This document shows, one piece after another, positions 26,591 to 35,085 of a DNA stretch of 64,000 bases (positions within the stretch are counted from its first letter, which is position 1; each line of letters begins with the position of its first letter). Source of the stretch: Pseudomonas helmanticensis (GTDB taxonomy: Bacteria > Pseudomonadota > Gammaproteobacteria > Pseudomonadales > Pseudomonadaceae); contig NZ_FXUY01000001.1 in assembly GCF_900182985.1 (NCBI RefSeq), positions 4,227,501 through 4,291,500 on the forward strand, given 5' to 3'. The notes beneath the pieces were generated by a model. The model did not search any database. It saw only the letters and a program-made list of their open reading frames with translations, and was not told the origin of the DNA. Made by a program: the position numbers and the translations under genes.

Positions 26591-28375
26591 ATGGCAACGG
26601 TAATGAAGAAGGTTGACGCAGTCATCATCGGTTTCGGCTGGACCGGCGCAATCATGGCCAAGGAACTCACCGAAGCAGGTTTGAACGTGCTGGCGCTGGA
26701 GCGCGGGCCGATGCAGGACACCTACCCCGACGGTAACTATCCGCAGGTGATCGACGAACTCACCTACAGCGTGCGCAAAAAACTCTTTCAAGACATCTCC
26801 AAAGAGACCGTCACCATTCGCCACAGCGTTAACGACATCGCCCTGCCGAACCGCCAGTTGGGCGCGTTCCTGCCGGGCAACGGCGTCGGCGGTGCCGGCC
26901 TGCACTGGTCGGGCGTGCACTTCCGGGTCGACCCGATCGAGTTGCGCATGCGCAGCCACTACGAAGAGCGCTACGGCAAAAGCTTCATCCCCAAGGACAT
27001 GACCATCCAGGACTTCGGCGTCAGCTATGAAGAGCTGGAGCCGTTTTTCGATTTCGCCGAAAAAGTCTTCGGCACCTCGGGCCAGGCGTGGACGGTGAAA
27101 GGTCAATTGGTCGGTCAGGGCAAGGGCGGCAACCCGTACGCGCCGGATCGCTCCAACCCGTTCCCGTTGGAAGCGCAGAAGAATACGGTTTCCGCACAGC
27201 TGTTCGGCAAAGCGGCTACAGAGGTCGGTTACAAACCTTACAACCTGCCTTCGGCAAACACCTCCGGGCCGTACACCAACCCTTACGGCGCGCAGATGGG
27301 TCCGTGCAACTTCTGCGGTTTTTGCAGCGGTTATGTTTGCTACATGTACTCCAAGGCTTCGCCGAACGTGAACATTCTGCCGGCGCTGAAACCGCTGCCG
27401 AATTTCGAGCTGCGCGCCAACGCCCACGTGCTGCGGATCAACCTCGACAGCACCAAGAGCAAAGCCACCGGCGTCACCTACGTCGACGGCCAGGGCCGCG
27501 AGATCGAGCAACCGGCGGATCTGGTGATCCTCGGCGCCTTCCAGTTGCATAACGTGCGGCTGATGCTGCTGTCCGGCATCGGCAAACCGTACGACCCGAA
27601 GACTGGCGAAGGCGTGGTCGGGCGTAACTTCGCCTACCAGAACATGGCGACCATCAAGGCGTTCTTCGACAAGGACACCCACACCAACAACTTCATCGGC
27701 GCCGGCGGCAACGGCGTGGCGCTGGATGACTTCAATGCCGACAACTTCGACCACGGCCCGCACGGCTTCGTCGGCGGTTCGCCGATGTGGGTCAACCAGG
27801 CCGGCAGCCGGCCGATTGCCGGCACCTCGAACCCGCCGGGCACCCCGGCCTGGGGCAGTGACTGGAAACGCGCGACCGCCGATTACTACACCCACCAGGT
27901 GTCGATGGACGCCCACGGCGCGCATCAGTCCTACCGTGGCAACTACCTCGACCTCGATCCGGTGTACCGCGATGCCTACGGTTTGCCGCTGCTGCGGATG
28001 ACCTTCGACTGGCAGGAAAACGACATCAAGATGAACCGCTTCATGGTCGAAAAAATGGGCAAGGTCGCCGAAGCGATGGGGCCGAAAGCCATTGCGGTGA
28101 TCGGCAAGCAAGTCGGCGATCACTTCAACACCGCGGCGTATCAGACCACCCACCTCAACGGCGGCGCGATCATGGGCACCGATCCGAAGACCAGCGCGCT
28201 GAACCGCTACTTGCAGAGCTGGGACGTGCACAACGTCTTCGTCCCGGGCGCCTCGGCGTTCCCGCAGGGCCTGGGTTACAACCCGACCGGGCTGGTTGCC
28301 GCACTGACCTATTGGTCGGCGAAGGCGATCCGCGAGCAATACCTGAAAAAACCCGGCCCGCTGGTTCAGGCTTAA
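26591..28375 (+). CDS. GMC-type flavoprotein subunit of gluconate 2-dehydrogenase-like enzyme
   Basis: A 594-residue FAD-dependent GMC oxidoreductase. The N-terminal AVIIGFGWTGAIMAKELTEAG is the nucleotide-binding fold; LPGNGVGGAGLHWSGVHFR and the C-terminal LQSWDVHNVFVPGASAFPQ are GMC signatures. A cysteine cluster, GPCNFCGFCSGYVCYM, could hold an iron-sulfur centre as reported in related dehydrogenases. No signal peptide is present. With the subunit-3 protein and triheme cytochrome it forms a periplasm-facing enzyme that oxidises gluconate or a related sugar acid, such as 2-ketogluconate, and feeds ubiquinone. Substrate is inferred from the family. Confidence 0.88.
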   Translation: MATVMKKVDAVIIGFGWTGAIMAKELTEAGLNVLALERGPMQDTYPDGNYPQVIDELTYSVRKKLFQDISKETVTIRHSVNDIALPNRQLGAFLPGNGVGGAGLHWSGVHFRVDPIELRMRSHYEERYGKSFIPKDMTIQDFGVSYEELEPFFDFAEKVFGTSGQAWTVKGQLVGQGKGGNPYAPDRSNPFPLEAQKNTVSAQLFGKAATEVGYKPYNLPSANTSGPYTNPYGAQMGPCNFCGFCSGYVCYMYSKASPNVNILPALKPLPNFELRANAHVLRINLDSTKSKATGVTYVDGQGREIEQPADLVILGAFQLHNVRLMLLSGIGKPYDPKTGEGVVGRNFAYQNMATIKAFFDKDTHTNNFIGAGGNGVALDDFNADNFDHGPHGFVGGSPMWVNQAGSRPIAGTSNPPGTPAWGSDWKRATADYYTHQVSMDAHGAHQSYRGNYLDLDPVYRDAYGLPLLRMTFDWQENDIKMNRFMVEKMGKVAEAMGPKAIAVIGKQVGDHFNTAAYQTTHLNGGAIMGTDPKTSALNRYLQSWDVHNVFVPGASAFPQGLGYNPTGLVAALTYWSAKAIREQYLKKPGPLVQA

Positions 28376-28387
28376 GGAGCGATGACC

Positions 28388-29689
28388 ATGAAAAATCTCG
28401 TTATCGCGACCCTGGCGCTGCTCGGCAGCGCCTCAATTCATGCGGCTGACGTTGATCAAGCATTGATCAAACAAGGCGAATACCTCGCCCGTGCCGGTGA
28501 CTGCGTGGCCTGCCACACCGCCAAGGGCGGCAAGCCGTTCGCCGGTGGCCTGCCAATGGAAACCCCGATCGGCACGATCTACTCGACCAACATCACCCCG
28601 GATAAAACCGGCGTCGGTGATTACAGCTTCGAAGACTTCGATCAAGCCGTGCGCCATGGCGTCGCCAAAAACGGCAGCACGTTGTACCCGGCGATGCCGT
28701 ATCCGTCCTACGCGCGTGTCAGCGAAACCGACATGCAAGCGTTGTATGCGTACTTCATGCACGGCGTACAACCGGTCGCGCAAGAGAACAAGGCCAGCGA
28801 CATTCCGTGGCCGTTGAGCATGCGCTGGCCGCTGATGGGCTGGCGCTGGATGTTTGCGCCGAAGGTCGAGGACTACAAAGCAACGAGTACCGACCCGGTG
28901 ATCGACCGTGGCGCCTATCTGGTTGAAGGCCTCGGCCACTGCGGCGCCTGCCACACGCCACGGGCGCTGACCATGCAGGAAAAATCCCTCAGTGCGGCGG
29001 ATGGCAGCAACTTCCTCGCCGGCAGTGCACCGCTGGAAGGCTGGATCGCCAAGAGCCTGCGCGGCGATCACAAGGATGGCCTCGGCGGCTGGCGCGAAGA
29101 GCAACTGGTGCAGTTCCTCAAGACCGGGCGCAGCGATCGCAGTGCGGTGTTCGGCGGCATGAGCGATGTGGTCACCCACAGCATGCAATACATGACCGAC
29201 GCCGACCTGACCGCGATTGCCCGCTACCTCAAGTCGTTGCCGGCCAGTGATCCTGCCGATCAGCCGCATCAGTACGACGAGAAAGCGGCCAAGGCCTTGT
29301 GGAACGGTGACGACAGTCAACGCGGCGCGTCGGTGTACATCGACAACTGCGCGGCGTGCCACCGCACCGACGGCCATGGTTACACGCGAGTGTTCCCGGC
29401 GCTGGCAGGCAATCCGGTGCTGCAATCGGCAGACCCGACCTCGTTGATTCACATCGTGCTCAAGGGCGGTACGTTGCCGGCGACGCACACCGCACCGTCG
29501 ACCTTCACCATGCCGGGTTTCGCTTGGCGCCTGTCGGATCAGGAAGTGGCGGATGTGGTGAGTTTTATTCGTGGCAGTTGGGGCAACAAGGGGGCGGCGG
29601 TCGGCGCTGACGACGTCAGTCGTTTGCGCACCAGCGAAATGAAAAACACTTCGGCAGATGATCTCGGCCAAGTAACCAACAACAACTAA
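28388..29689 (+). CDS. Triheme cytochrome c subunit of the sugar-acid dehydrogenase
   Basis: A 433-residue protein with Sec signal (MKNLVIATLALLGSASIHA) and three CxxCH heme sites: GDCVACHTA near residue 40, GHCGACHTP near 195 and NCAACHRT near 335, each in its own cytochrome c domain. It takes electrons from the flavoprotein and passes them to quinone or oxidase. ATG 28388 is eight bases from AGGAG, better spaced than ATG 28382. An intrinsic terminator follows at once, ending the operon. Confidence 0.92.
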   Translation: MKNLVIATLALLGSASIHAADVDQALIKQGEYLARAGDCVACHTAKGGKPFAGGLPMETPIGTIYSTNITPDKTGVGDYSFEDFDQAVRHGVAKNGSTLYPAMPYPSYARVSETDMQALYAYFMHGVQPVAQENKASDIPWPLSMRWPLMGWRWMFAPKVEDYKATSTDPVIDRGAYLVEGLGHCGACHTPRALTMQEKSLSAADGSNFLAGSAPLEGWIAKSLRGDHKDGLGGWREEQLVQFLKTGRSDRSAVFGGMSDVVTHSMQYMTDADLTAIARYLKSLPASDPADQPHQYDEKAAKALWNGDDSQRGASVYIDNCAACHRTDGHGYTRVFPALAGNPVLQSADPTSLIHIVLKGGTLPATHTAPSTFTMPGFAWRLSDQEVADVVSFIRGSWGNKGAAVGADDVSRLRTSEMKNTSADDLGQVTNNN

Positions 29690-29690
29690 T

Positions 29691-29731
29691 AAAAAGCCCT
29701 GCTCGCATTCATTCGGGCAGGGCTTTTATTT
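29691..29731 (+). terminator. Intrinsic terminator of the dehydrogenase operon
   Basis: AAAAAGCCCTGC and GGCAGGGCTTTT form the stem around a loop of about 14 bases, with a T-rich tail, directly after the cytochrome stop. Confidence 0.9.
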
Positions 29732-29764
29732 TTACATCGCAACTAATCCAGCATTCAACCCATC

Positions 29765-30067
29765 TTATGGGTTCATGATGTTTACGTAAGCCTTGGCCAG
29801 CGCGAGCAACTTGGCCTTGTCATCTGCATCAATATCCCCATCACCATCGACATCTTTTTCATTACGTACATCAAAGGTTTTACCGGCGTCATAAGAAGAG
29901 GCGATGATAATCCGCGAATCCAGCAATGACTCGGTCGGCACGCCGTTCTCTGCATCCCAACCCGACTCTTTCAACGCAAATTGCATGGACACCAGTACCT
30001 CATCCGGATCAACCGGAGTCGGCCCAAGCTTCTGCAGAAAGATGCCACGATGATTGAAGTTAGACAT
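29765..30067 (-). CDS. Small EF-hand protein of unknown function
   Basis: A 100-residue acidic protein without signal peptide. Near the C-terminus, DVDGDGDIDADD (residues 72-83) fits a 12-residue EF-hand or dockerin-type calcium loop, with Asp at positions 1, 3, 5 and 12, Gly at 6 and Ile at 8, followed by a helix (KAKLLALAKAYVNIM). Only one loop is visible. AAGGAATTAATC precedes the ATG at 30067. The gene and its upstream DNA are more AT-rich than the neighbours, suggesting recent arrival. I do not recognise the N-terminal half. Confidence 0.7.
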   Translation of the reverse strand: MSNFNHRGIFLQKLGPTPVDPDEVLVSMQFALKESGWDAENGVPTESLLDSRIIIASSYDAGKTFDVRNEKDVDGDGDIDADDKAKLLALAKAYVNIMNP

Positions 30068-30267
30068 GATTAATTCCTTTTAAATATTGAATAGCAGAAT
30101 GACAACAAAACCAATACTAACGACTTGGCGTTTTACACTGCCAGTTCAAAGATGTGTCTCTGGGTTGCAGTAACAGCATTGATCAAAGAAGATCCCGCAT
30201 TTGCAAGGGTACTGTTGAATCATGTAAATCGCCGAACGGCACTAGCTGTTTCTTCGCACCAGCGATA

Positions 30268-30283
30268 CTGTATGCACATACAG
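30268..30283 (+). promoter_or_regulatory. LexA (SOS) box before the radical SAM gene
   Basis: CTGTATGCACATACAG is a CTG-N10-CAG near-palindrome, flanked by TA on the left, very close to the gamma-proteobacterial LexA consensus. It ends 17 bp before the start codon at 30301, where bound LexA would block transcription or initiation. Confidence 0.85.
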
Positions 30284-30300
30284 CGATCAGGATGCCTGCG

Positions 30301-31359
30301 ATGCACACGCCTTTGCCACCTCGCGGACGCGGCACCGCGACCAACCCGCACAACCGTTTCGCGCCGAATCGTTCGGTGGCCGAAGATGACGGCTGGTTTC
30401 AGGAAGTGCCCGAGACGCAGAACACCGAGGTGATGATCGAAACCGCAAAAACCATCATTACCCGCAACACCTCGCCGGACCTGCCCTTCGACCGTTCGAT
30501 CAATCCCTATCGCGGCTGCGAACATGGCTGCATCTATTGCTACGCGCGGCCGAGCCACGCCTATTGGGACATGTCGCCAGGGCTGGATTTCGAAACGAAG
30601 CTGATCGCCAAGACCAATGCTGCGCAGGTGCTGGAAGAACAGCTGAGCAAACGCGGCTATCAATGCGCACCGATCAATCTGGGTTCAAATACCGACCCGT
30701 ATCAGCCGATCGAACGCGAACACAAGATCACCCGGCAAATCCTCGAGGTGCTGCTGCGCTATCGGCATCCAGTGACCATTGTCACCAAAGGTTCGCTGAT
30801 CCTGCGCGATCTCGACCTGCTTACCGAACTGGCGCAGCAACGGCTGGTGGCGGTGATGATCAGCCTGACCACGCTGGACGACGAACTCAAACGCATCCTC
30901 GAACCGCGCGCGGCGGCGCCCAAGGCGCGCTTACGCGCGATCCGGGTGATGCGCGAAGCGGGGATTCCGGTCGGCGTACTGTGTTCGCCGATGATTCCGA
31001 TGATCAACGACAGCGAAATCGAGAGCCTGCTCACCGAAGCCCACGCCGCCGGCGCACAAAGCGCTGCCTACATGATGCTGCGCCTGCCACTGGAAGTGGC
31101 GCCGCTGTTTGAGGAATGGCTGGCGGCGCACTATCCGCAGCGCGCCACGCACGTGCTGAGCCTGATCCGCCAGAGCCGTGGCGGCGAGCTCTATGACAGT
31201 CGTTTCGGCGCGCGCATGCGCGGCGAAGGGGTGTTTGCCGACCTGCTCGCGCAACGTTTTGCCAAAGCCATCAAGCGTCTGGGTTTGAATCACCGCGAAG
31301 GCTACAACCTTGATTGCAGCGCCTTCTGTCCGCCGGGTCGCCAGATGTCGTTGATTTAG
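30301..31359 (+). CDS. PA0069-family radical SAM protein (SplB-like)
   Basis: A 352-residue radical SAM protein with the cluster motif RGCEHGCIYCYARPSH (Cys73, Cys77, Cys80), preceded by PFDRSINPYRG, as in the SplB/COG1533 group related to spore photoproduct lyase. Reaction is unknown. ATG 30301 is chosen because CAGG lies at the right distance, whereas ATG 30292 abuts it. A strong LexA box just upstream predicts SOS induction, which fits a DNA-damage-linked role and my memory that PA0069 belongs to the P. aeruginosa LexA regulon. Confidence 0.88.
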   Translation: MHTPLPPRGRGTATNPHNRFAPNRSVAEDDGWFQEVPETQNTEVMIETAKTIITRNTSPDLPFDRSINPYRGCEHGCIYCYARPSHAYWDMSPGLDFETKLIAKTNAAQVLEEQLSKRGYQCAPINLGSNTDPYQPIEREHKITRQILEVLLRYRHPVTIVTKGSLILRDLDLLTELAQQRLVAVMISLTTLDDELKRILEPRAAAPKARLRAIRVMREAGIPVGVLCSPMIPMINDSEIESLLTEAHAAGAQSAAYMMLRLPLEVAPLFEEWLAAHYPQRATHVLSLIRQSRGGELYDSRFGARMRGEGVFADLLAQRFAKAIKRLGLNHREGYNLDCSAFCPPGRQMSLI

Positions 31360-31395
31360 CGACAATTGGCCTATGGTTGAGGGGTTGGAGTCCTT

Positions 31396-31479
31396 CCGCC
31401 GAAACCCGCAGTCACGTTTTTTGTGACCTGGAACACACGTTCTAGAGCGTTTGATTCAGTTTGAGTTAAGTTTCGGCGG
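31396..31479 (+). other. Structured leader or small RNA candidate upstream of the beta carbonic anhydrase
   Basis: A 10-bp perfect outer stem, CCGCCGAAAC (31396-31405) with GTTTCGGCGG (31470-31479), encloses two hairpins: GTCAC/GTGAC (31411-31427) and TGGAAC/GTTCTA with an ACAC loop (31429-31444). Downstream, CGGGTC/GACCCG (31504-31520) precedes AGTTTTA. The fold is visible in the sequence; whether it is transcribed, and why, is unknown. Confidence 0.45.
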
Positions 31480-31596
31480 CTACCTTGTTCATCGAGTGAC
31501 TGACGGGTCGGGATGACCCGGATAGTTTTAAACAGCCACTGGCTTCATACCGGAATACCGGGGAAGACTCCCTGAATCCGCCTAAGAGGATGAATC

Positions 31597-32325
31597 ATGA
31601 GTGACAAGGATAAACAGCCGTTGGCTGCGTCGGCGCAAACCCCTGAAGCGGAATCCGCCGATGCAGCGCTGCGCCAGATCGTAGACGGCTTTTTGCATTT
31701 TCATCATGAGATTTTTCCGCAGCAGGAAGAACTCTTCAAGAAACTCGCCACGGCCCAGGCGCCGAAAGCGATGTTCATCACCTGCGCTGATTCGCGCATC
31801 GTTCCCGAGCTGATTACGCACAGCTCGCCCGGCGATCTGTTCGTGACCCGTAACGTCGGCAACGTTGTCCCGCCTTACGGGCAGATGAACGGCGGCGTTT
31901 CCACCGCAATCGAATACGCGGTACTGGCGCTCGGCGTGCAGCACATCATCATCTGCGGCCACTCCGATTGCGGCGCCATGCGTGCAGTGCTCAACCCGGA
32001 CAGCCTGGAAAAAATGCCGACGGTCAAAGCCTGGCTGCGCCACGCGGAAGTGGCAAAAACCATGGTGCATGAGAACTGTAACTGCGCCGACGAAAAAGAA
32101 AGCATGCCGATCCTCACCGAGGAAAACGTCATCGCCCAACTGCAGCACTTGCGCACCCATCCTTCGGTAGCCTCGCGCATGGCGAACGGTCATCTGTTCA
32201 TCCATGGTTGGGTCTACGACATCGAAACCAGCGAAATCAAAGCTTACGACGCGGATCAGGGACGTTTCCTGCCGCTCGATGGTAGCCATCCGATTCCGGT
32301 GGCGACGCCGAAAGCGCGCTTCTAA
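31597..32325 (+). CDS. Beta-class carbonic anhydrase
   Basis: A 242-residue beta carbonic anhydrase. Zinc ligands are Cys63 (ITCADSRIVPE), His122 and Cys125 (ICGHSDCGAM); the Asp65-Arg67 dyad is intact. It interconverts CO2 and bicarbonate in the cytoplasm. It precedes a SulP transporter by 90 bp, the same pairing as PA0102-PA0103 in P. aeruginosa (PA0102 is psCA1), so the enzyme probably works with anion or bicarbonate transport. AGAGGATGAATC lies before the ATG. A structured leader candidate sits about 120 bp upstream. Confidence 0.94.
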   Translation: MSDKDKQPLAASAQTPEAESADAALRQIVDGFLHFHHEIFPQQEELFKKLATAQAPKAMFITCADSRIVPELITHSSPGDLFVTRNVGNVVPPYGQMNGGVSTAIEYAVLALGVQHIIICGHSDCGAMRAVLNPDSLEKMPTVKAWLRHAEVAKTMVHENCNCADEKESMPILTEENVIAQLQHLRTHPSVASRMANGHLFIHGWVYDIETSEIKAYDADQGRFLPLDGSHPIPVATPKARF

Positions 32326-32415
32326 ATCTTCCTAAAAATCTGTGTGGTTTGACGCCGGCCGCTGTTTCAGCGGTTCGGCGAAGCCATGCCTGAAGAAAAC
32401 TTCGGGAGAATCGCC

Positions 32416-33942
32416 ATGCGTGCGGCTCAATTGAAAGCGGTGTTGCCACGGGAGTTGCTCGCTTCAGTGGTTGTGTTTCTGGTCGCCCTGCCGCTGTGCA
32501 TGGGTATTGCGATTGCGTCAGGGTTGCCGCCGGCCAAGGGCCTGATCACCGGGATCATCGGGGGTCTGGTGGTCGGTTGGCTGGCGGGTTCGCCGTTGCA
32601 GGTCAGTGGGCCGGCGGCGGGTCTGGCGGTGTTGGTGTTCGAGCTGGTGCGCCAGCACGGCATCGAGATGCTTGGGCCAATTCTGTTACTTGCCGGTTTT
32701 CTGCAACTGGTCGCCGGCCGATTGAAACTGGGTTGCTGGTTTCGGGTCACGGCGCCAGCGGTGGTCTACGGGATGCTGGCGGGGATCGGCGTGTTGATCG
32801 TGCTGTCGCAGGTGCATGTGATGCTGGATGCGTCGCCTAAACCTTCAGGGCTGGATAACCTCACGGCATTCCCGGCAGCAGTGGCACAGGCCTTGCCGTC
32901 GTTCGGCTGGCAGGCGGGTCTGCTTGGGCTGTCGACGATTGCTGTGATGTGGCTGTGGGAGAAGTTTCGCCCGCATTCGCTGCGCTTCGTTCCCGGTGCA
33001 TTGCTCGGTGTCGGGCTGGCGACCGGGGCGAGTCTGTTGCTGGCGTTGCAGGTGAAACGCGTCGAGGTGCCGGCGAATCTGGCGGAAGCTATTGATTGGC
33101 TGAAGCCTGCGGACTTGCTCAGTCTGGCTGACCCGACGCTGTTGATCGCGGCGTTCGCGGTGGCGTTTATCGCCAGCGCCGAAACCCTGTTGTCCGCCGC
33201 TGCGGTGGATCGCATGCACAACGGCGTACGGTCGGACTTCGACCGCGAACTGTCGGCGCAAGGTGTCGGCAACATGCTCTGCGGTCTGGTCGGCGCGCTG
33301 CCGATGACCGGGGTGATCGTGCGCAGTTCGGCCAACGTTCAGGCCGGCGCGACCACGCGTTACTCGACGATCTTCCATGGCCTGTGGCTGCTGGCGTTTG
33401 TGCTGTTGCTGTCGAGCGTGCTGCAAAGCATTCCGGTGGCGAGCCTGGCGGGCGTGCTGGTCTATACCGGATTCAAACTGGTCGACCTGAAAGCCTTTCG
33501 CGGTCTGAGTCGCTATGGGCGGATGCCGATGTTCACCTATGTGGCGACAGCGCTGGCAATCATCTTCACTGACCTGCTGACCGGTGTATTGATCGGTTTC
33601 GGTCTGACGATGTTGAAGCTGGCGTTCAAGGCTTCGCGCTTGAAGATCAGCCTGATCGATCTGCCGCAGGACGGTGAGATGGAGCTGCGTCTGGTCGGCG
33701 CGGCGACCTTCCTCAAGGTGCCGGCGCTGACCCAGGTGCTGGGCAGTATTGCGGCGGGCACGACGGTGCATGTGCCGCTCAACAATCTGAGCTACATCGA
33801 CCATTCGTGTCTGGAGTTGCTGGAAGAGTGGGGCCGGGCGAATGCGGCGAAGGGCTCGAAGCTGTTGATCGAGTCGCGTGGGTTGAAGCGCAGGCTTGAG
33901 GGACGGATTCGCACAACAACAGGCATCGGTGCAGCCGGCTAA
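32416..33942 (+). CDS. SulP-family anion transporter with STAS domain
   Basis: A 508-residue inner-membrane protein with 10-12 hydrophobic helices starting ELLASVVVFLVALPLCMGIAIASG, the SulP signature GPAAGLAVLVFELV, and a C-terminal cytoplasmic STAS domain (VPLNNLSYIDHSCLELLEEW). SulP proteins carry sulfate, bicarbonate or dicarboxylates; the adjacent carbonic anhydrase favours bicarbonate, but this is inference. ATG 32416 has GGGAG correctly spaced, better than ATG 32386. A REP pair follows. Confidence 0.92.
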   Translation: MRAAQLKAVLPRELLASVVVFLVALPLCMGIAIASGLPPAKGLITGIIGGLVVGWLAGSPLQVSGPAAGLAVLVFELVRQHGIEMLGPILLLAGFLQLVAGRLKLGCWFRVTAPAVVYGMLAGIGVLIVLSQVHVMLDASPKPSGLDNLTAFPAAVAQALPSFGWQAGLLGLSTIAVMWLWEKFRPHSLRFVPGALLGVGLATGASLLLALQVKRVEVPANLAEAIDWLKPADLLSLADPTLLIAAFAVAFIASAETLLSAAAVDRMHNGVRSDFDRELSAQGVGNMLCGLVGALPMTGVIVRSSANVQAGATTRYSTIFHGLWLLAFVLLLSSVLQSIPVASLAGVLVYTGFKLVDLKAFRGLSRYGRMPMFTYVATALAIIFTDLLTGVLIGFGLTMLKLAFKASRLKISLIDLPQDGEMELRLVGAATFLKVPALTQVLGSIAAGTTVHVPLNNLSYIDHSCLELLEEWGRANAAKGSKLLIESRGLKRRLEGRIRTTTGIGAAG

Positions 33943-33964
33943 ATCTCCCGGTTGAACTCAACCC

Positions 33965-34051
33965 CTGTAGGAGCTGCCGCAGGCTGCGATCTTTTGATGT
34001 TGTTTTTAACAATCAAGATCAAAAGATCGCAGCCTGCGGCAGCTCCTACAT
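33965..34051. repeat. Paired REP element (TAGGAGCTGCCG family)
   Basis: TGTAGGAGCTGCCGCAGGCT with GCGATCTTTTGAT, and GATCAAAAGATCGCAGCCTG with CGGCAGCTCCTACA, form near-perfect inverted arms between the convergent SulP and unknown genes. Confidence 0.93.
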
Positions 34052-34065
34052 TGGATCGTGTGAAC

Positions 34066-34716
34066 TCAGGCGGCAGGCTGGTCGAGTTCCAGGCCCACGC
34101 CCAGTCGGCGGCCCATGCACGGCCAGCGTTTCCACGCCGCGCCGGTGTCCGGGCTGCTGAGTTTGTCGCGGTAGGCTTCTACCGACTCCAGCGCAAAACT
34201 CTCGTCGTTGAGCATCTCGTCGATCGCGTGATGCACCGCTTCGTCCAGTTGGTTGGCAAATTCCTCACCGATCAATTGGTGAGCAATCAAGTTGGCGACC
34301 GTCATGTCCAAGGGGATCAGTGGCTGGCCGAAATGCTTGATGTACAGGTCGTTGACCTCTTCGACAAAACGGTGCGCCAGATAGGCTTCGTCGAGCAGGC
34401 TGTCCAGGCCAACGTGCCCTGCCATGATGGCGGGAGGCTGGAGGAAATACTGCTCGGCGATTTTCAGCACCGGTTTGATCTGCGATTCGATTCCCGCTTC
34501 CCTGGCGACTTCATTGGCTGCGTCCAGCAGGTCAGGCACTTCATCGATATAGGCGGCGACAAAACGCGTCAGCACGCCTTGGGCGTCGGCTTCCGGCAAT
34601 TGAATGGCCGGGTGTAAATGAGGCAGCTTGCTTTCCAGCTGACGAGTCAGCAGGCCGGTGTCTTTTTCGTGTTGTTGGGCTTTTTGGATCTGCTCGCGCA
34701 ATGCGGCGGTGTTCAT
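34066..34716 (-). CDS. Conserved Pseudomonas protein of unknown function (PA0104 position)
   Basis: A 216-residue soluble, acidic, mostly helical protein without signal peptide or transmembrane segment. Blocks such as VLTRFVAAYIDEVPDLLDAANEVAREAG and IPLDMTVANLIAHQLIGEEFANQLDEAVHHAIDEML (read in pieces) are regular amphipathic helices. I recognise no catalytic motif. ATG 34716 follows GGAG. It occupies the position of PA0104 between the SulP gene and the cox cluster, on the opposite strand, so the location is conserved but gives no function. Confidence 0.75.
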   Translation of the reverse strand: MNTAALREQIQKAQQHEKDTGLLTRQLESKLPHLHPAIQLPEADAQGVLTRFVAAYIDEVPDLLDAANEVAREAGIESQIKPVLKIAEQYFLQPPAIMAGHVGLDSLLDEAYLAHRFVEEVNDLYIKHFGQPLIPLDMTVANLIAHQLIGEEFANQLDEAVHHAIDEMLNDESFALESVEAYRDKLSSPDTGAAWKRWPCMGRRLGVGLELDQPAA

Positions 34717-34917
34717 GAAAACTCCAGGAAACAAGGCAATGAAATAGGGAAGACATAACTTAGCTGGCTTACGAAAAATGCTAAGACGCATTTGTCATAA
34801 TTATTTCATCCTTGATGCACCTGCGTTATATCGATTTGCCACCACTCGTCTGCATCCTTCTCCATTCGTGCCCTCGAATGCAAGCACCCGCTGTTTCAGA
34901 TGATTTACGTCGGCACA

Positions 34918-34944
34918 TTGCAATTCTCAGTCGCTGTCTATACT
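34918..34944 (+). promoter_or_regulatory. Candidate RpoS-type promoter of the cox operon
   Basis: CTATACT at 34938-34944 is the exact sigma-S -10 consensus; TTGCAA at 34918-34923 is a weak -35 at 15-bp spacing. Transcription would start near 34951, 135 bp before coxB. The aa3 oxidase genes of P. aeruginosa are RpoS-dependent as I recall. Confidence 0.6.
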
Positions 34945-34966
34945 CGCCAGTGAATGGAGTTAGCTG

Positions 34967-35020
34967 ATGACGCCCGACTGCACCCGCAGCAAGGCCCGGC
35001 GATTCAAGTTCGTAGTCTGA
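34967..35020 (+). CDS. Possible 17-residue leader peptide before coxB
   Basis: ATG 34967, preceded by GGAG at 34956-34959, opens a 17-codon frame, MTPDCTRSKARRFKFVV, that ends 65 bp before coxB. It lies just inside the predicted transcript from the CTATACT promoter. The peptide is very basic at its end. No homologue is known to me; it may be chance, but the ribosome site is good. Confidence 0.3.
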   Translation: MTPDCTRSKARRFKFVV

Positions 35021-35085
35021 TGCAGCCGCTCCCTTGCCGCAGGCGAAAGCCGGCGGGATAACAAGAACGATAAGGGGAACCCGCA

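Noticed and set aside
26279..28339. 686-codon open frame antisense to the GMC flavoprotein
   Set aside because: It lies opposite a gene with clear family motifs; high GC makes long antisense frames common, and its translation is rich in His/Arg/Val-Asp runs without any domain.
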